Assembly (NCBI GenBank): GCA_947382625.1
Contig: CANDAG010000030.1
Span: 1 to 47,110, forward strand
Length of the DNA stretch: 47,110 bases
Source of the DNA: an uncultured Lachnospiraceae bacterium
GTDB lineage: Bacteria; Bacillota; Clostridia; Lachnospirales; Lachnospiraceae
Direction: 5' to 3'
In this document: positions 27,945 through 37,365 of the stretch, piece after piece
Layout of the letters: the number at the start of each line of letters is the position of its first letter
Numbering within the stretch: position 1 is the stretch's first letter
Program-made: the position numbers and the translations under genes
Notes under the pieces: model-generated
The model's input: the letters and a program-made list of their open reading frames with translations, nothing else
Told to the model about the DNA's origin: nothing
Databases searched by the model: none

Positions 27945-30109
27945 AAGGCAGCCTCTATCCCCTCAAAGTTCACCTTTTTGGTCTGCCCGTTTTTCAGACA
28001 GATGACCGTGGTGCCGTAGGCCCCTGTTTTACACGTATCCTCATAAATGATCTCCCTGATGGGGAACAGCTCTTCCTCTGAAAAGACGCATTCCGCACCT
28101 TCTCCCTCCGGCAGCTCTGCCGTGATCACCTGTGAGATCAAAAGGTAAGGCTCTGCACTGCCATATTGTTTACGGCTCCTCATGGAGGCGCAGATCACAA
28201 TGGAATCCGCCGAATCCGGATTCGTTCCGGTGCTGCGGATCAACTCCATCCCTTCCCATCCCCGATAACAGGTCATAGCCATCTGCCTTGCCAGGCCCGT
28301 ATGATCGCGGCCGATCAGGATCACTGCCTGTGCCAGGCTGCCATCCGGAAGAGCTTCTTCCTTTCTGATGATCCTTGTACCGCTGCCATCCGGCCCCGGA
28401 TTGTCCGGAAAACCATAGGAGCCAAGGGTCATGGTCACCGGCCTCCTGATCAGACGCAGCTTATCTACCCGCATGATCCCCCGCTCTACCGGGAAATCTG
28501 CCAGATTGATGGCCTGGATCCAATGCTGTTCTGTCTCAAGATTACCGTCAAAGAACTGCCTGCGGTAAAGCACACCTTCCTTCTCCCCGCACCATATAGT
28601 GATATTTCCACGGGATGGCTTCTCCGACTCCTGTTCAAATAAGAGATACTGCTGGGACTCGCAGAACGTCCTGTTTTGTGCGGATACTACGGTCTGCCCA
28701 CTCTGCTGCGCCGACTCTGCCCCACCGGACTTTGCAGCAGGTGTGGCTTCCCATGGATACTTCGTATTATAATTCAGCTTACTGTAATTCCACATGCCGT
28801 GGATATCCTTTGCTTCTTTATAAACCTTACCGGTACGCAGGATCGTTTCTCCGTTAGCCTCGTGATTGGTATAGCAAAGCGCCGGCCCGCGCAGAGCTGT
28901 CTCTTTCACTTCTCCGGCTCCCAGCTGTTCCCACGTGCCGTTATTTTCCTTTGCTGTCCAGAAAGGATGCTCCGGAGGCAACTCCAGACACAAAAACGCT
29001 TTTCCCAGCCACAAGGGAGACTCCGCACAGGAATATCCCTGTACCAGCGGCGTGAACTGGTCGTAAAAGCCAAGGGTGGGAACCCCTTTATAAAGGAAAT
29101 CGTCTCTTTGCAAAAACTGAAGAAGAGAGCCTGATGCGATCCTTCTTGCCCTGCCCGGATCACCGGCCGGATTCTGCAGAAAGTAATTGGCTGATAAAGG
29201 GCCTGTGGCTCCGTTCCGGTAAATGCAGCTTCTGCCCCACATATTGGTGAAGCCGTCCCGGTCAAAAAAGTCCGGATAGCTTTCCATCAGCTGGTTGGAG
29301 CACTCCTCAAACCGTCTGGCCAGATAAGGCTCATTTTCATATCCGTACCAGCTGTTCCAGATCGGTGCGTAAATATTAAAAGCCCAGCAGGAATAGTAGT
29401 CAAAGCTTTGGCCGTCCCGGTACCAGCCGTCACCTACCGTGTAGTTGAGCAGCGCCTGGGCATGATCCGTCATGATCTCTTTGTCAATGTCATACCCTTC
29501 CCTATACAGAAAAGCAAGATCCAGCATATTAAAAAAGCGCCAGTTCTGAGGAACCGTATTCCCGTGTCCGAAGCCGGACAAAAGTGAGGCAATGCGATCC
29601 TTTTCTTCCTTTGTATAGCTTGCCCAGATCTGGTCCCGGCAGGCCTGCAGGCCGATCACCAGCGCGCTGGTCTCCACCGTCTGCTGAAAGGTCTGAAAAG
29701 GATTCTCTCTCCCTCTGAGCTCCTGCATATCCTCATAGCTTCCCACATATACCGCATCCCCTCTGGTGCAGGCTCTTAAGATATGCTTTTTATAATAATC
29801 TCTGAGCCGTATCCCGCAGATCTCAATCTCCGGCTCATTCCTTATCATCACAGATGCAATAAAAAAGGAACGGGTAAGTCCCTCAAATATTTCCGCCTTT
29901 CTTTCTGCCTCCTGCTGCTCCTTCGGCGCAGTCAGGTGAGGATAGGTTACCTTTGTCTCCTTCCTTGGCATCACAATGGGGTCCTCGATACCGCCAAGAT
30001 TGCCGAAGATCCCCTCCAGCAGATAGCGGCCGGCCTCCAACCAGTGCTTCCTTGTCATCCCCGTATAAGGGCTTAATTCATAATCCGGATTTTGTACTTT
30101 AAATACCAT
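27941..30109 (-). CDS. DUF2264 family protein, putative polysaccharide-related
   Basis: 722 residues from the ATG at 30109, eight bases after AAAGGAG. The N-terminus (HWLEAGRYLLEGIFG) and the helical central part (NWRFFNMLDLAFLY, DGWYRDGQSFDYYSCWAFN) match DUF2264, an alpha/alpha-barrel family related to heparinase II/III-like proteins; the C-terminal third is beta-rich. No signal peptide, so cytosolic. Family members sit in sugar-utilisation loci, but the reaction is not established. A start at 30127 would translate the ribosome site. Confidence 0.78.
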   Translation of the reverse strand: MVFKVQNPDYELSPYTGMTRKHWLEAGRYLLEGIFGNLGGIEDPIVMPRKETKVTYPHLTAPKEQQEAERKAEIFEGLTRSFFIASVMIRNEPEIEICGIRLRDYYKKHILRACTRGDAVYVGSYEDMQELRGRENPFQTFQQTVETSALVIGLQACRDQIWASYTKEEKDRIASLLSGFGHGNTVPQNWRFFNMLDLAFLYREGYDIDKEIMTDHAQALLNYTVGDGWYRDGQSFDYYSCWAFNIYAPIWNSWYGYENEPYLARRFEECSNQLMESYPDFFDRDGFTNMWGRSCIYRNGATGPLSANYFLQNPAGDPGRARRIASGSLLQFLQRDDFLYKGVPTLGFYDQFTPLVQGYSCAESPLWLGKAFLCLELPPEHPFWTAKENNGTWEQLGAGEVKETALRGPALCYTNHEANGETILRTGKVYKEAKDIHGMWNYSKLNYNTKYPWEATPAAKSGGAESAQQSGQTVVSAQNRTFCESQQYLLFEQESEKPSRGNITIWCGEKEGVLYRRQFFDGNLETEQHWIQAINLADFPVERGIMRVDKLRLIRRPVTMTLGSYGFPDNPGPDGSGTRIIRKEEALPDGSLAQAVILIGRDHTGLARQMAMTCYRGWEGMELIRSTGTNPDSADSIVICASMRSRKQYGSAEPYLLISQVITAELPEGEGAECVFSEEELFPIREIIYEDTCKTGAYGTTVICLKNGQTKKVNFEGIEAAF

Positions 30110-30185
30110 TCCCACTGCTCCTTTCAAAACTCTGCAGCAGTCCCGGACGGACTATTGCAGATATGCCTCACATTACAGCTTCCCT

Positions 30186-30261
30186 AACAACGGATGACAG
30201 GCTCCGCCAGCCATCCTTATGTCAACAACGGATGTCAGGCTCCGCCAGCCATCCTTATGTT
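30186..30261 (+). repeat. Hairpin repeat doublet B1-B2
   Basis: Two full copies in direct tandem, 38 bases each (30186-30223 and 30224-30261), differing at a few positions. Each has GGATG/CATCC and GGC/GCC arms and a TTATGT tail. They are the best-preserved doublet in the window. The 314 bases from 30110 to 30423 hold nothing else certain apart from copy B3. Confidence 0.92.
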
Positions 30262-30361
30262 AATAATAGTACTCCAGGCCGGCATAAATTTCAACTTAAC
30301 CCAACTACAAACTGGTATTTCCCTCCAAGATATGATAAGCTTTTAGTATTCGCGTTTTTAT

Positions 30362-30400
30362 TAACATAAGGATAACTCGCGGAGCATGTTATCCGTTGTT
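30362..30400 (-). repeat. Hairpin repeat B3, inverted relative to B1-B2
   Basis: A full copy on the minus strand (AACAACGGATAACATGCTCC, then GCGAGTTATCC and TTATGTTAA). Both arms carry matching changes (GGATAAC/GTTATCC), so the hairpin is kept although the sequence differs. It ends 23 bases before the ABC transporter start. Confidence 0.88.
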
Positions 30401-30423
30401 TTTGAAAGGAGCAGAAATTTCAT

Positions 30424-32274
30424 ATGAACTCTTTCCAATTTATATGGCAGTACATACGGCGTTATAAATTCCGGTACATCGCCGGTATCATCACTCTTTT
30501 TTTTGTGGACTTTTTTAACATCTTTATCCCCAAGGTGACCGGCGCCATTACCGATGGTCTTACGGCCTCCGCCCTGGATATGGCAGGGGTCAAAAGGCTC
30601 TTGCTCACCCTCTTCCTGTTGGGGTCTGCCCTGGCTCTGGGCCGCTTTTTCTGGCGCTTCTTCCTTTTCGGCGCTTCCAGGCGGATTGAGCGGAATTTAA
30701 GGGACGATATGTTCGCCCATCTGGAAACACTGGATGTGGAATATTATAATGAACACAAAACAGGGGATCTGATGACACGCTTTACCAGTGACCTGAATAT
30801 GATCCGCATGGCCATCGGTCCTGCCGTGATCAGTGTCTTTGATGCCACTGTAATGACTGTCATGGTGATCGTGCAGATGATGTTCTACGTCAATATCCGT
30901 TTAACGCTCCTGGCCCTGATCCCCATGATCTTTATCTGTGTCGGAGAGATTTATTACGGAAAGGTCATGCATCCAAAATATAAAGAGCGTCAGGAGGCAG
31001 TTTCCGACCTTACCGATTATGTACAGGAGAGCTTTTCGGGCGTGCGGGTGATCAAAGCCTTCGTGCAGGAGCGTGCTCAGATGTACGGTTTCTTAAAGGC
31101 CAACCAGAACACCATGGACAAAAACTTAAATGTCGTGCGGCTGCAGTCTATTGTCATGCCTCTCCTTGATGTGATCATCGGCTGCAGCAGCCTGATCACC
31201 CTGATCTACGGCGGTTACCTTGCTCTGATCGGCGAGATCACCTTAGGACGTTTCGTAGCCTTTAACCAATATATCAATATGCTGGTATGGCCTATGCTGG
31301 CCTGCGGGGATTCCATCAATATGTTTTCCCAGGGTAGCGCCTCCATCCGCCGGGTCCAGGAGGTCTTCGAAGAAAAGCCTGCGGTCCGGGATACCGAAAA
31401 GGCTGTTTCCCCCTCTGATATCAAAGGGGATATCACACTCTCCCATTTAACCTTTATCCACAGAGGACACAGCGAGCCTACTCTGAAGGATATCAGCCTG
31501 GAAATAAAGGCCGGAACCACCCTTGCCATCATCGGACGCACCGGTAACGGAAAATCTACCATGGTCAATCTGCTGCTGCATCTGTACAACACCAAACCGG
31601 GCATGATCCTCATCGATGGACGGGATATCAATACCATTCCCCTGAAGGATCTGCGGGAGCATATTGCCTATGTGCCTCAGGATAATTTCCTGTTTTCGGA
31701 CACCCTGAAGTCCAACATTTCCTTCGGTGCCCAGGAGTCAGATATGGATGCCATCGTCCAGGCCGCCAGAGCCTCCTGCATCCACGAGAACATCATCTCC
31801 TTCCCGGACGGCTATGAAACCATGGTAGGTGAGAGAGGCGTAACTCTCTCCGGCGGACAAAAACAGCGCAGCTCCATTGCCCGGGCCCTGATCAAGGATG
31901 CTCCCATCCTGATCCTGGATGACGCTCTCTCCGCCGTGGACACCGACACCGAAGAGCAGATCTTAAAGAACCTGAAGGAAAACCGCCGAGGAAAGACCAC
32001 TATTTTGATCGCCCACCGTATTTCCACCATTCAGAATGCAGATATCATCATGGTCCTGGAGAACGGCGAGGCAAAGGAAGTTGGAAACCACGATTCCCTG
32101 ATGGCGTTAAACGGCATCTATAAAAGTATGTTTGAAAAACAACAGTTAGAAGCCGCCATTGGCGAAAAACGGGCGGCTCTCCACACCGATTTTCCGGAAA
32201 ATGATACAAATCCTCCGGGAGATAACACACCTTCGCCCAAAAACAACGTTGCCGAAGGAGGTAACCGCTCATGA
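30424..32274 (+). CDS. Multidrug-type ABC exporter subunit, BmrC-like (degenerate site)
   Basis: 616 residues: six-helix exporter domain (residues 1-320) and ATPase with Walker A GRTGNGKST near 372, signature TLSGGQKQR and Walker B LILDDALSAVD. The Asp after the Walker B Asp replaces the catalytic Glu, the mark of the degenerate nucleotide site in heterodimers such as BmrCD and TM287/288. The C-terminal ~40 residues are polar, low-complexity and extra. It pairs with the next gene by a 4-base overlap. Ribosome site AAAGGAG lies about ten bases from the ATG. Confidence 0.92.
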   Translation: MNSFQFIWQYIRRYKFRYIAGIITLFFVDFFNIFIPKVTGAITDGLTASALDMAGVKRLLLTLFLLGSALALGRFFWRFFLFGASRRIERNLRDDMFAHLETLDVEYYNEHKTGDLMTRFTSDLNMIRMAIGPAVISVFDATVMTVMVIVQMMFYVNIRLTLLALIPMIFICVGEIYYGKVMHPKYKERQEAVSDLTDYVQESFSGVRVIKAFVQERAQMYGFLKANQNTMDKNLNVVRLQSIVMPLLDVIIGCSSLITLIYGGYLALIGEITLGRFVAFNQYINMLVWPMLACGDSINMFSQGSASIRRVQEVFEEKPAVRDTEKAVSPSDIKGDITLSHLTFIHRGHSEPTLKDISLEIKAGTTLAIIGRTGNGKSTMVNLLLHLYNTKPGMILIDGRDINTIPLKDLREHIAYVPQDNFLFSDTLKSNISFGAQESDMDAIVQAARASCIHENIISFPDGYETMVGERGVTLSGGQKQRSSIARALIKDAPILILDDALSAVDTDTEEQILKNLKENRRGKTTILIAHRISTIQNADIIMVLENGEAKEVGNHDSLMALNGIYKSMFEKQQLEAAIGEKRAALHTDFPENDTNPPGDNTPSPKNNVAEGGNRS

Positions 32275-34253
32275 AACGACTGCTCGCCTATCTGAAACCT
32301 CACAAAAAAGTGATGACCATTGCCACCTTACTGGTGCTCTTTATCATCGTGGTGGAGCTTTACCGCCCCATCATCATCGGCAATGCCATCGACAACTATA
32401 TTAACGGATACTATCATCCCTACACAGTGACAGCTGCGGGAAGTCCCGGTGCTGTACCTTACAGGGATCTGTGGCTCACACGGGAATTTGAGGCGGATTC
32501 GCCCGAACGCTTTTATCAGATCTTTCTCTGGCAGGACCGGTATTACATGGCAGAGGATCTAAATGCCGAAGAGTGCGCCCTGCTGGCAAACGCCTCCCCC
32601 GAAATCCTCTCCGGTTATGTGGATCGGGGCGCTGCCCGGCTGGAAAAGGAAGACCTGGCATCGCTGCGCCGTTATGATTTTAGAGGCATCCTCACTGCTG
32701 CCCTTTTCTATCTGTGCATGCTCCTTCTGGGATTTGCCCTGAATGCATTAGATACCTGGATGCTGCAGAAAATGGGACAGAACATCATTTTCGATATGAG
32801 AAAAGAGGTGTTCGGCCATATCCACAGCCTTTCCTTAAGCTTTTTTAACACGACTCCGGTGGGCAAGCTGGTAACCAGGGTCTCCAACGACACAGAAGCG
32901 GTAAACGAGCTTTTTTCCTCTATTCTGGTGAGGCTCTTTAAAAATGTGGTAAAGATCATCGGCTATGCGGTAGTCATGCTCTCCATCAATGTGACCATGG
33001 CTCTGGTGTCCTTCGCCCTGCTGCCGGTGGTGACGGTTCTGACCTTCGTGTTCCGTTATCTTTCCCGCAAAGCCTACCAGCTTACCCGGAACAAGATCAC
33101 CGAGATCAATACCTTTTTGTCCGAGCATATCTCCGGCATGCGGCTGATCCAGATCTTCGCCCGGGAACAGGAAAAATATGAGGCCTTTTCCCAAAAATCC
33201 CAGGAGCTTTTCAAGGCCAACTGGCGTGAGGTCATGACCTTCGCCATTTTCCGTCCCTCCATTTATCTGGTTTCCATCCTTGCCATGGTGCTGGTGATCG
33301 GAGCAGGAAGCTCCTCTGTATTAAACGGCACCCTCTCTCTGGGAACACTGTTTATCTTTATCACCTATATCGGAAGCTTTTTTGAACCGATCCAGGAGCT
33401 GGCAGAGCAGTTCGGTACGCTCCAGTCCTCCCTGGCTTCCGCCCAGAAGGTCTTCTCCATCCTGGATGAAAAGCCCGAGGTCACAAACTCTGACCACCCG
33501 GTTACCGTGCAGATCCGGGGGCAGATCGAGTTCCGCCATGTATGGTTTGCCTATGAGAAGGAGGATTACATATTAAAAGACGTCAGCTTCCTGATCCGGC
33601 CCGGAGAAAAGGTAGCCTTTGTGGGCGCTACCGGCGCAGGAAAAACCTCTATCCTGAATCTGATCGGGCGTTATTATGACATCCAGAAGGGGGAGATCCT
33701 CATTGACGGTGTCAATATCCGGGAGATTGACACCGATGTGCTGCGCAGAGCCATCGGTCAGGTACAGCAGGATGTATTTCTCTTTACAGGAGATATCAAA
33801 AGCAATATTTCCCTGGGGAACGCCTCCATCACCGATGAGGAGATCCGCCATGCCGCTCAGACAGTCCACGCGGATACCTTTATCGAAAAGCTGCCCGGCG
33901 GCTACGACGCCCCTGTCACGGAACGGGGCAGTACCCTCTCTGCCGGTCAGCGCCAGCTTCTCTCCTTTGCCAGGACCCTGGCCTACAAGCCTTCTATCCT
34001 GGTGCTGGATGAGGCCACCGCAAATATTGATACGGAAACAGAAGCCCTGATCACCCATGCACTGGAAAACCTGATGAAGGACCGCACCACCATCATGGTG
34101 GCCCACCGTCTCTCCACCATACAGCACGCGGATAAGATCATCGTCATGCATAAGGGGCAGATCCATGAATCAGGCTCCCACCAGGAGCTGTTGGCACAGA
34201 AAGGGCTTTATAAGAGATTGTATGAATTGCAGTTAGTAGAACAATCATCGTAA
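32271..34253 (+). CDS. Multidrug-type ABC exporter subunit, BmrD-like (catalytic site)
   Basis: 660 residues. Between helices 1 and 2 there is an extra external segment of roughly 80 residues (about 50-130), as in BmrD. The ATPase has Walker A GATGAGKTS, signature LSAGQRQ and Walker B LVLDEATANID with the catalytic Glu. It supplies the active ATP site in trans to the degenerate partner. Substrates are probably lipophilic drugs or cell-envelope compounds, by family. No regulator sits directly beside it. Confidence 0.92.
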   Translation: MKRLLAYLKPHKKVMTIATLLVLFIIVVELYRPIIIGNAIDNYINGYYHPYTVTAAGSPGAVPYRDLWLTREFEADSPERFYQIFLWQDRYYMAEDLNAEECALLANASPEILSGYVDRGAARLEKEDLASLRRYDFRGILTAALFYLCMLLLGFALNALDTWMLQKMGQNIIFDMRKEVFGHIHSLSLSFFNTTPVGKLVTRVSNDTEAVNELFSSILVRLFKNVVKIIGYAVVMLSINVTMALVSFALLPVVTVLTFVFRYLSRKAYQLTRNKITEINTFLSEHISGMRLIQIFAREQEKYEAFSQKSQELFKANWREVMTFAIFRPSIYLVSILAMVLVIGAGSSSVLNGTLSLGTLFIFITYIGSFFEPIQELAEQFGTLQSSLASAQKVFSILDEKPEVTNSDHPVTVQIRGQIEFRHVWFAYEKEDYILKDVSFLIRPGEKVAFVGATGAGKTSILNLIGRYYDIQKGEILIDGVNIREIDTDVLRRAIGQVQQDVFLFTGDIKSNISLGNASITDEEIRHAAQTVHADTFIEKLPGGYDAPVTERGSTLSAGQRQLLSFARTLAYKPSILVLDEATANIDTETEALITHALENLMKDRTTIMVAHRLSTIQHADKIIVMHKGQIHESGSHQELLAQKGLYKRLYELQLVEQSS

Positions 34254-34325
34254 CTGTGAAGGCACGGAACAATTACCAACCATCATAAGAAGGGAATCGC
34301 AGGCGGGGGCTTCCCTGCTGTCAGG

Positions 34326-34373
34326 CTAAACCACCGCCTCCACGATCTCTGCGTACCACTTGTGTCTGTGCAT
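34326..34373 (-). pseudogene. Possible C-terminal fragment of a lost gene
   Basis: Directly after the GNAT_C stop codon a 15-codon frame reads MHRHKWYAEIVEAVV then TAG, overlapping the stop as TGATG. Its base composition is like the GC-richer flank, not like the cassette next to it. It may be the tail of a host gene cut at the cassette edge, or chance. I do not recognise it. The rest of 34254-34372 shows nothing further. Confidence 0.3.
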
Positions 34374-35248
34374 CAAAGCTTAACGCCAAAACCACAGCCA
34401 ACTCTGCCTCCGTTCTTCAGATGTTTAATATAGCAGCGTCGCATAGTACTGTTGGCAGGAAGTCTGTCTGGATTCTTTTCCTCAGTATCGAACAATCTCC
34501 ACAGATCATCTCCATTGTTGACCTCCCAGCTGATAATGTCATATTCGGACATAAATCGATATGTATTTGTATTAGTTGGTAAAATATCTTTGTTTTCGGG
34601 ATACAAAAGCCACGAATAGCAAACGAATGGACAATTTTCCCCTACCTGCTCCTTAAAAAAATCTCTTGCCTGTGCATATGCCTTGTCGCAGCTTTCCTTA
34701 TCCAAAGGCGTGCCTGTTCTGGGAATGTGGACGTTGATAACTCTACTCTTGTCCCGCTCAAGCACTATACCGTTTTTTTTGTAATCCTGCCATATGGTAA
34801 TTATCTCAAACTGCAGCCTTTCAAATGCAAATCTGGTCAGGTCAAAAAATCCGCAGAACCATGTGGAAACAAAGGAACCACAAATGCCCTTGACCGCCTT
34901 GCACTCCTCAAGTTTCCACTTAAGGTCAAGGACACTGTTCCTGTATATCCGCATATCCAAACCCCTTTCTGAATAAACCGCTTTCAGATGTCTTGTCATA
35001 CATATAAATACGAGTAGCTCCACTGCATAATCATGTACCCTTGTTATTTCAGAAATGCCTTTCGTCCTATTAAATACTTCTACTTGATAATCCATTGCAA
35101 TATTCACTTCATATGCTGATAGAACATCGCTTAGAAGCTTATTTGCCGCCTTGTTTGCGGTTATTTTATCATATGCACGCAGCAACTGCTGTGCGTCCTT
35201 ATCTTCGTACTCAAATTCCTCAAAAAAATTTATTAGATATTCTCTCAT
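34373..35248 (-). CDS. GNAT_C-domain (acyltransferase-like) protein
   Basis: 291 residues from the ATG at 35248. The C-terminal half (VINVHIPRTGTPLD, then ARDFFKEQ, FVCYSWLLYPE, TNTYRFMSEYD, and the end MRRCYIKHLKNGGRVGCGFG) matches the GNAT-like C-terminal domain family (PF18164 as I recall it), which is paired with a degenerate acetyltransferase-like N-terminal half. Family function is unknown. It follows the AraC gene by 34 bases, as last gene of the minus-strand half of the AT-richer cassette. Confidence 0.7.
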   Translation of the reverse strand: MREYLINFFEEFEYEDKDAQQLLRAYDKITANKAANKLLSDVLSAYEVNIAMDYQVEVFNRTKGISEITRVHDYAVELLVFICMTRHLKAVYSERGLDMRIYRNSVLDLKWKLEECKAVKGICGSFVSTWFCGFFDLTRFAFERLQFEIITIWQDYKKNGIVLERDKSRVINVHIPRTGTPLDKESCDKAYAQARDFFKEQVGENCPFVCYSWLLYPENKDILPTNTNTYRFMSEYDIISWEVNNGDDLWRLFDTEEKNPDRLPANSTMRRCYIKHLKNGGRVGCGFGVKL

Positions 35249-35282
35249 ATCACCGAATCCCCTTGTATTTTTTATTGATATT

Positions 35283-36122
35283 TCAGCCCTCCATTCCGTA
35301 AATCTCTGATGGACGGAAACCAAAATGGTACTTAAAACAATTTGAAAAGTAGCTTACGTCCCTATAGCCGCATTTCCATGCAATATAGCGTATCTCTTCC
35401 TTTCCTGCTTTCAGTAACTTTATTGCCATTTCCATTCGCAGTGCCTGGACATATTTTGTAAAGGTGAGCCCTGTTACCTCCTTAAATCTTCTGCAAAAAT
35501 ATGTCTCGTTGTAACCAAATTTAAGACTTATATCCTTTGAGGTTATCTTTTCTGAAAAATGATCGTTAACATACTTTATAATCGCATAAAATTTTTTATC
35601 CATCTTGACAGCATCCTTCGTCGGTATGGTGCCGCAACCACTTAATATCCCCAGTATCTCATAAACCTTGCCCTCAGCCTGAAGTGGGTGATATGCCGTG
35701 CGGTCTTCTACAATTTGTATAAGCTGGCTAAATGTATTTTTTAAATTTATGTCTTCAATAACTCTCGGAAAAATAATCTCACCTTTTAATATCGGCGTAA
35801 GATATTTGCCGGACGCAGGCGTTGAATTGCAGAATTTTTCCACATCAAACATGATAGTATGATATTCTACGCCTCTGCTCCCTGAAAATCCGCCGTGCAT
35901 TTTGCGGGGAGCGCTTACAGCCACCTGTCCGGGCATTATTTCATAATGCCCATCGTCCGAACGGAGCATCATGCTGCCTGATATCACCAGATTTATTTCC
36001 ATTCTGTCATGCCAGTGCATACCAAAGCAAATTCTGTCTGCTCTGTCTGTATTCTCATATAAATGCTTGATAGAGCTTTCGCCGTACACTATAGGTACCA
36101 ATTCTTTATACGCATCCAACAT
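35283..36122 (-). CDS. AraC-family transcriptional regulator
   Basis: 279 residues. N-terminal cupin sensor (MHWHDRMEINLVISGS) and C-terminal helix-turn-helix pair (ETYFCRRFKEVTGLTF; DVSYFSNCFKYHFGFRPSE). It overlaps the end of the Gfo/Idh gene by 17 bases, implying coupled translation, and likely controls this divergent sugar cassette. Confidence 0.9.
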   Translation of the reverse strand: MLDAYKELVPIVYGESSIKHLYENTDRADRICFGMHWHDRMEINLVISGSMMLRSDDGHYEIMPGQVAVSAPRKMHGGFSGSRGVEYHTIMFDVEKFCNSTPASGKYLTPILKGEIIFPRVIEDINLKNTFSQLIQIVEDRTAYHPLQAEGKVYEILGILSGCGTIPTKDAVKMDKKFYAIIKYVNDHFSEKITSKDISLKFGYNETYFCRRFKEVTGLTFTKYVQALRMEMAIKLLKAGKEEIRYIAWKCGYRDVSYFSNCFKYHFGFRPSEIYGMEG

Positions 36123-37137
36123 ACCTATCCCTCACATCGTTATTATTGTAGATATCACAGATGATTTTTTGTATTTTCAAGGCTTCTCTGCCGCTGATCT
36201 GAAGCGGCTCAAGTCCTGCTACAGCCTGATAGAATTGATTTATCTGCACAGCGTGTTGTGTTCCCCAGTAGGACTTTCCACCACTGTATGATACAATTTT
36301 CTGAGGGCTGTTAGTTACCGTTTCAACCGTGCCGTCGTTATAATTTATCACAGCCTCATCATAGGAAAGCCGCACAGTTCCGTTTTCACAAACAAGACGT
36401 ATCTCGATAGGCTCGTCCACCGAATAATTGTTCATGGCATAAAACCCGAAGATACACCCGTTTTCGTATTCTATCAGACCCTCCGCGCTATCTTCCACTG
36501 TCATTATCTTATGTTTTCTGTTATGCAGAGAAGACTGCACCTTTACGGGCGTACTGTCAATAAACCAATTGGCAAGGTCGAGGGAGTGTATTGCCTGATC
36601 GATGATAACACCGCCGCCCTCCTTGTCCCATGTGCCTTTCCAATCGGAGCTGCTGTAGTAATTATCGGAACGGCACCATGTCAGCACACTTCTGCCGCAC
36701 CTGACAGCTCCCAGCCTGCCGTCGGTTATTCTTTCTTTTACCAGCATGGAAGGCGTATTATACCGGCACTGGAAAATAACTCCGTACAGTACACCGAGCT
36801 GTTCCGCCAGTTCCACCGCTTCCACAGCCTCATCATAACGTATGCTCATTGGCTTTTCACTCAGCACGTGTATACCTGCACGAAATGCATCACAGGCGAC
36901 GGCCGTATGAAGATAGTGCGGCAGACAAAGGTGCACTGCGTCAGGCTTTTCCTTTTTAAACATTTCCCTGTAATCCGTATACGCTGATGTGCTATAGCTT
37001 TCTGCCACAGCCTGCACTTTGTCTTTCTTGATGTCACAAACTCCCACAAGCCGTACTTCGTCCAGCGCATTGACAGAATCCAGATGCATTACCGAAATAT
37101 TTCCACAACCGATAACAGCCGCTCTGATTTTTTTCAT
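36106..37137 (-). CDS. Gfo/Idh/MocA family oxidoreductase (first of two)
   Basis: 343 residues. The Rossmann start RAAVIGCGNISVMHLDSV binds NAD(P); VLSEKPMS carries the conserved Glu-Lys-Pro, and GVIIDQAIHSLDLANWF is the substrate-side motif with the catalytic His. It oxidises or reduces a sugar or cyclitol; the substrate is unknown. A GAGGAGG ribosome site precedes the ATG. It is the first gene of the minus-strand half, divergent from the isomerase. Confidence 0.9.
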   Translation of the reverse strand: MKKIRAAVIGCGNISVMHLDSVNALDEVRLVGVCDIKKDKVQAVAESYSTSAYTDYREMFKKEKPDAVHLCLPHYLHTAVACDAFRAGIHVLSEKPMSIRYDEAVEAVELAEQLGVLYGVIFQCRYNTPSMLVKERITDGRLGAVRCGRSVLTWCRSDNYYSSSDWKGTWDKEGGGVIIDQAIHSLDLANWFIDSTPVKVQSSLHNRKHKIMTVEDSAEGLIEYENGCIFGFYAMNNYSVDEPIEIRLVCENGTVRLSYDEAVINYNDGTVETVTNSPQKIVSYSGGKSYWGTQHAVQINQFYQAVAGLEPLQISGREALKIQKIICDIYNNNDVRDRYVGCV

Positions 37138-37365
37138 TAACTTGTGTTCCTCCTCACTTACAGGACTGAAAGGACTGTATTTTTATGAATTTATTGTACC
37201 ATATCTTAATTATTATACAGTTATATTATTTTGCTTTCCTTTTGTAAAATATTATCTTTTGCAAAACGTAAATATTCTACAATGAAGAGTTTAATTTTTC
37301 TATTTCACGCCAACATTTTTGTTTTAATATATTATCAATAAAACTTATATAGGGAGGTATTTTTA

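Noticed and set aside
30163-30369. 68-codon plus-strand ORF between DUF2264 and the ABC genes
   Set aside because: It consists mainly of the translated hairpin doublet B1-B2 and has no ribosome site.
30186-30400. CRISPR array
   Set aside because: Copies touch each other at a 38-base period without unique spacers, and B3 is inverted; no cas genes.
34254-34325. Terminator after the BmrCD-like operon
   Set aside because: Only six-base arms (AGGGAA/TTCCCT) and no T tract, so I could not support it.
37138-37365. Promoters in the divergent Gfo/Idh-isomerase gap
   Set aside because: Several TATAAT-like strings occur in this AT-rich stretch, but none has a convincing -35 box at the right distance.
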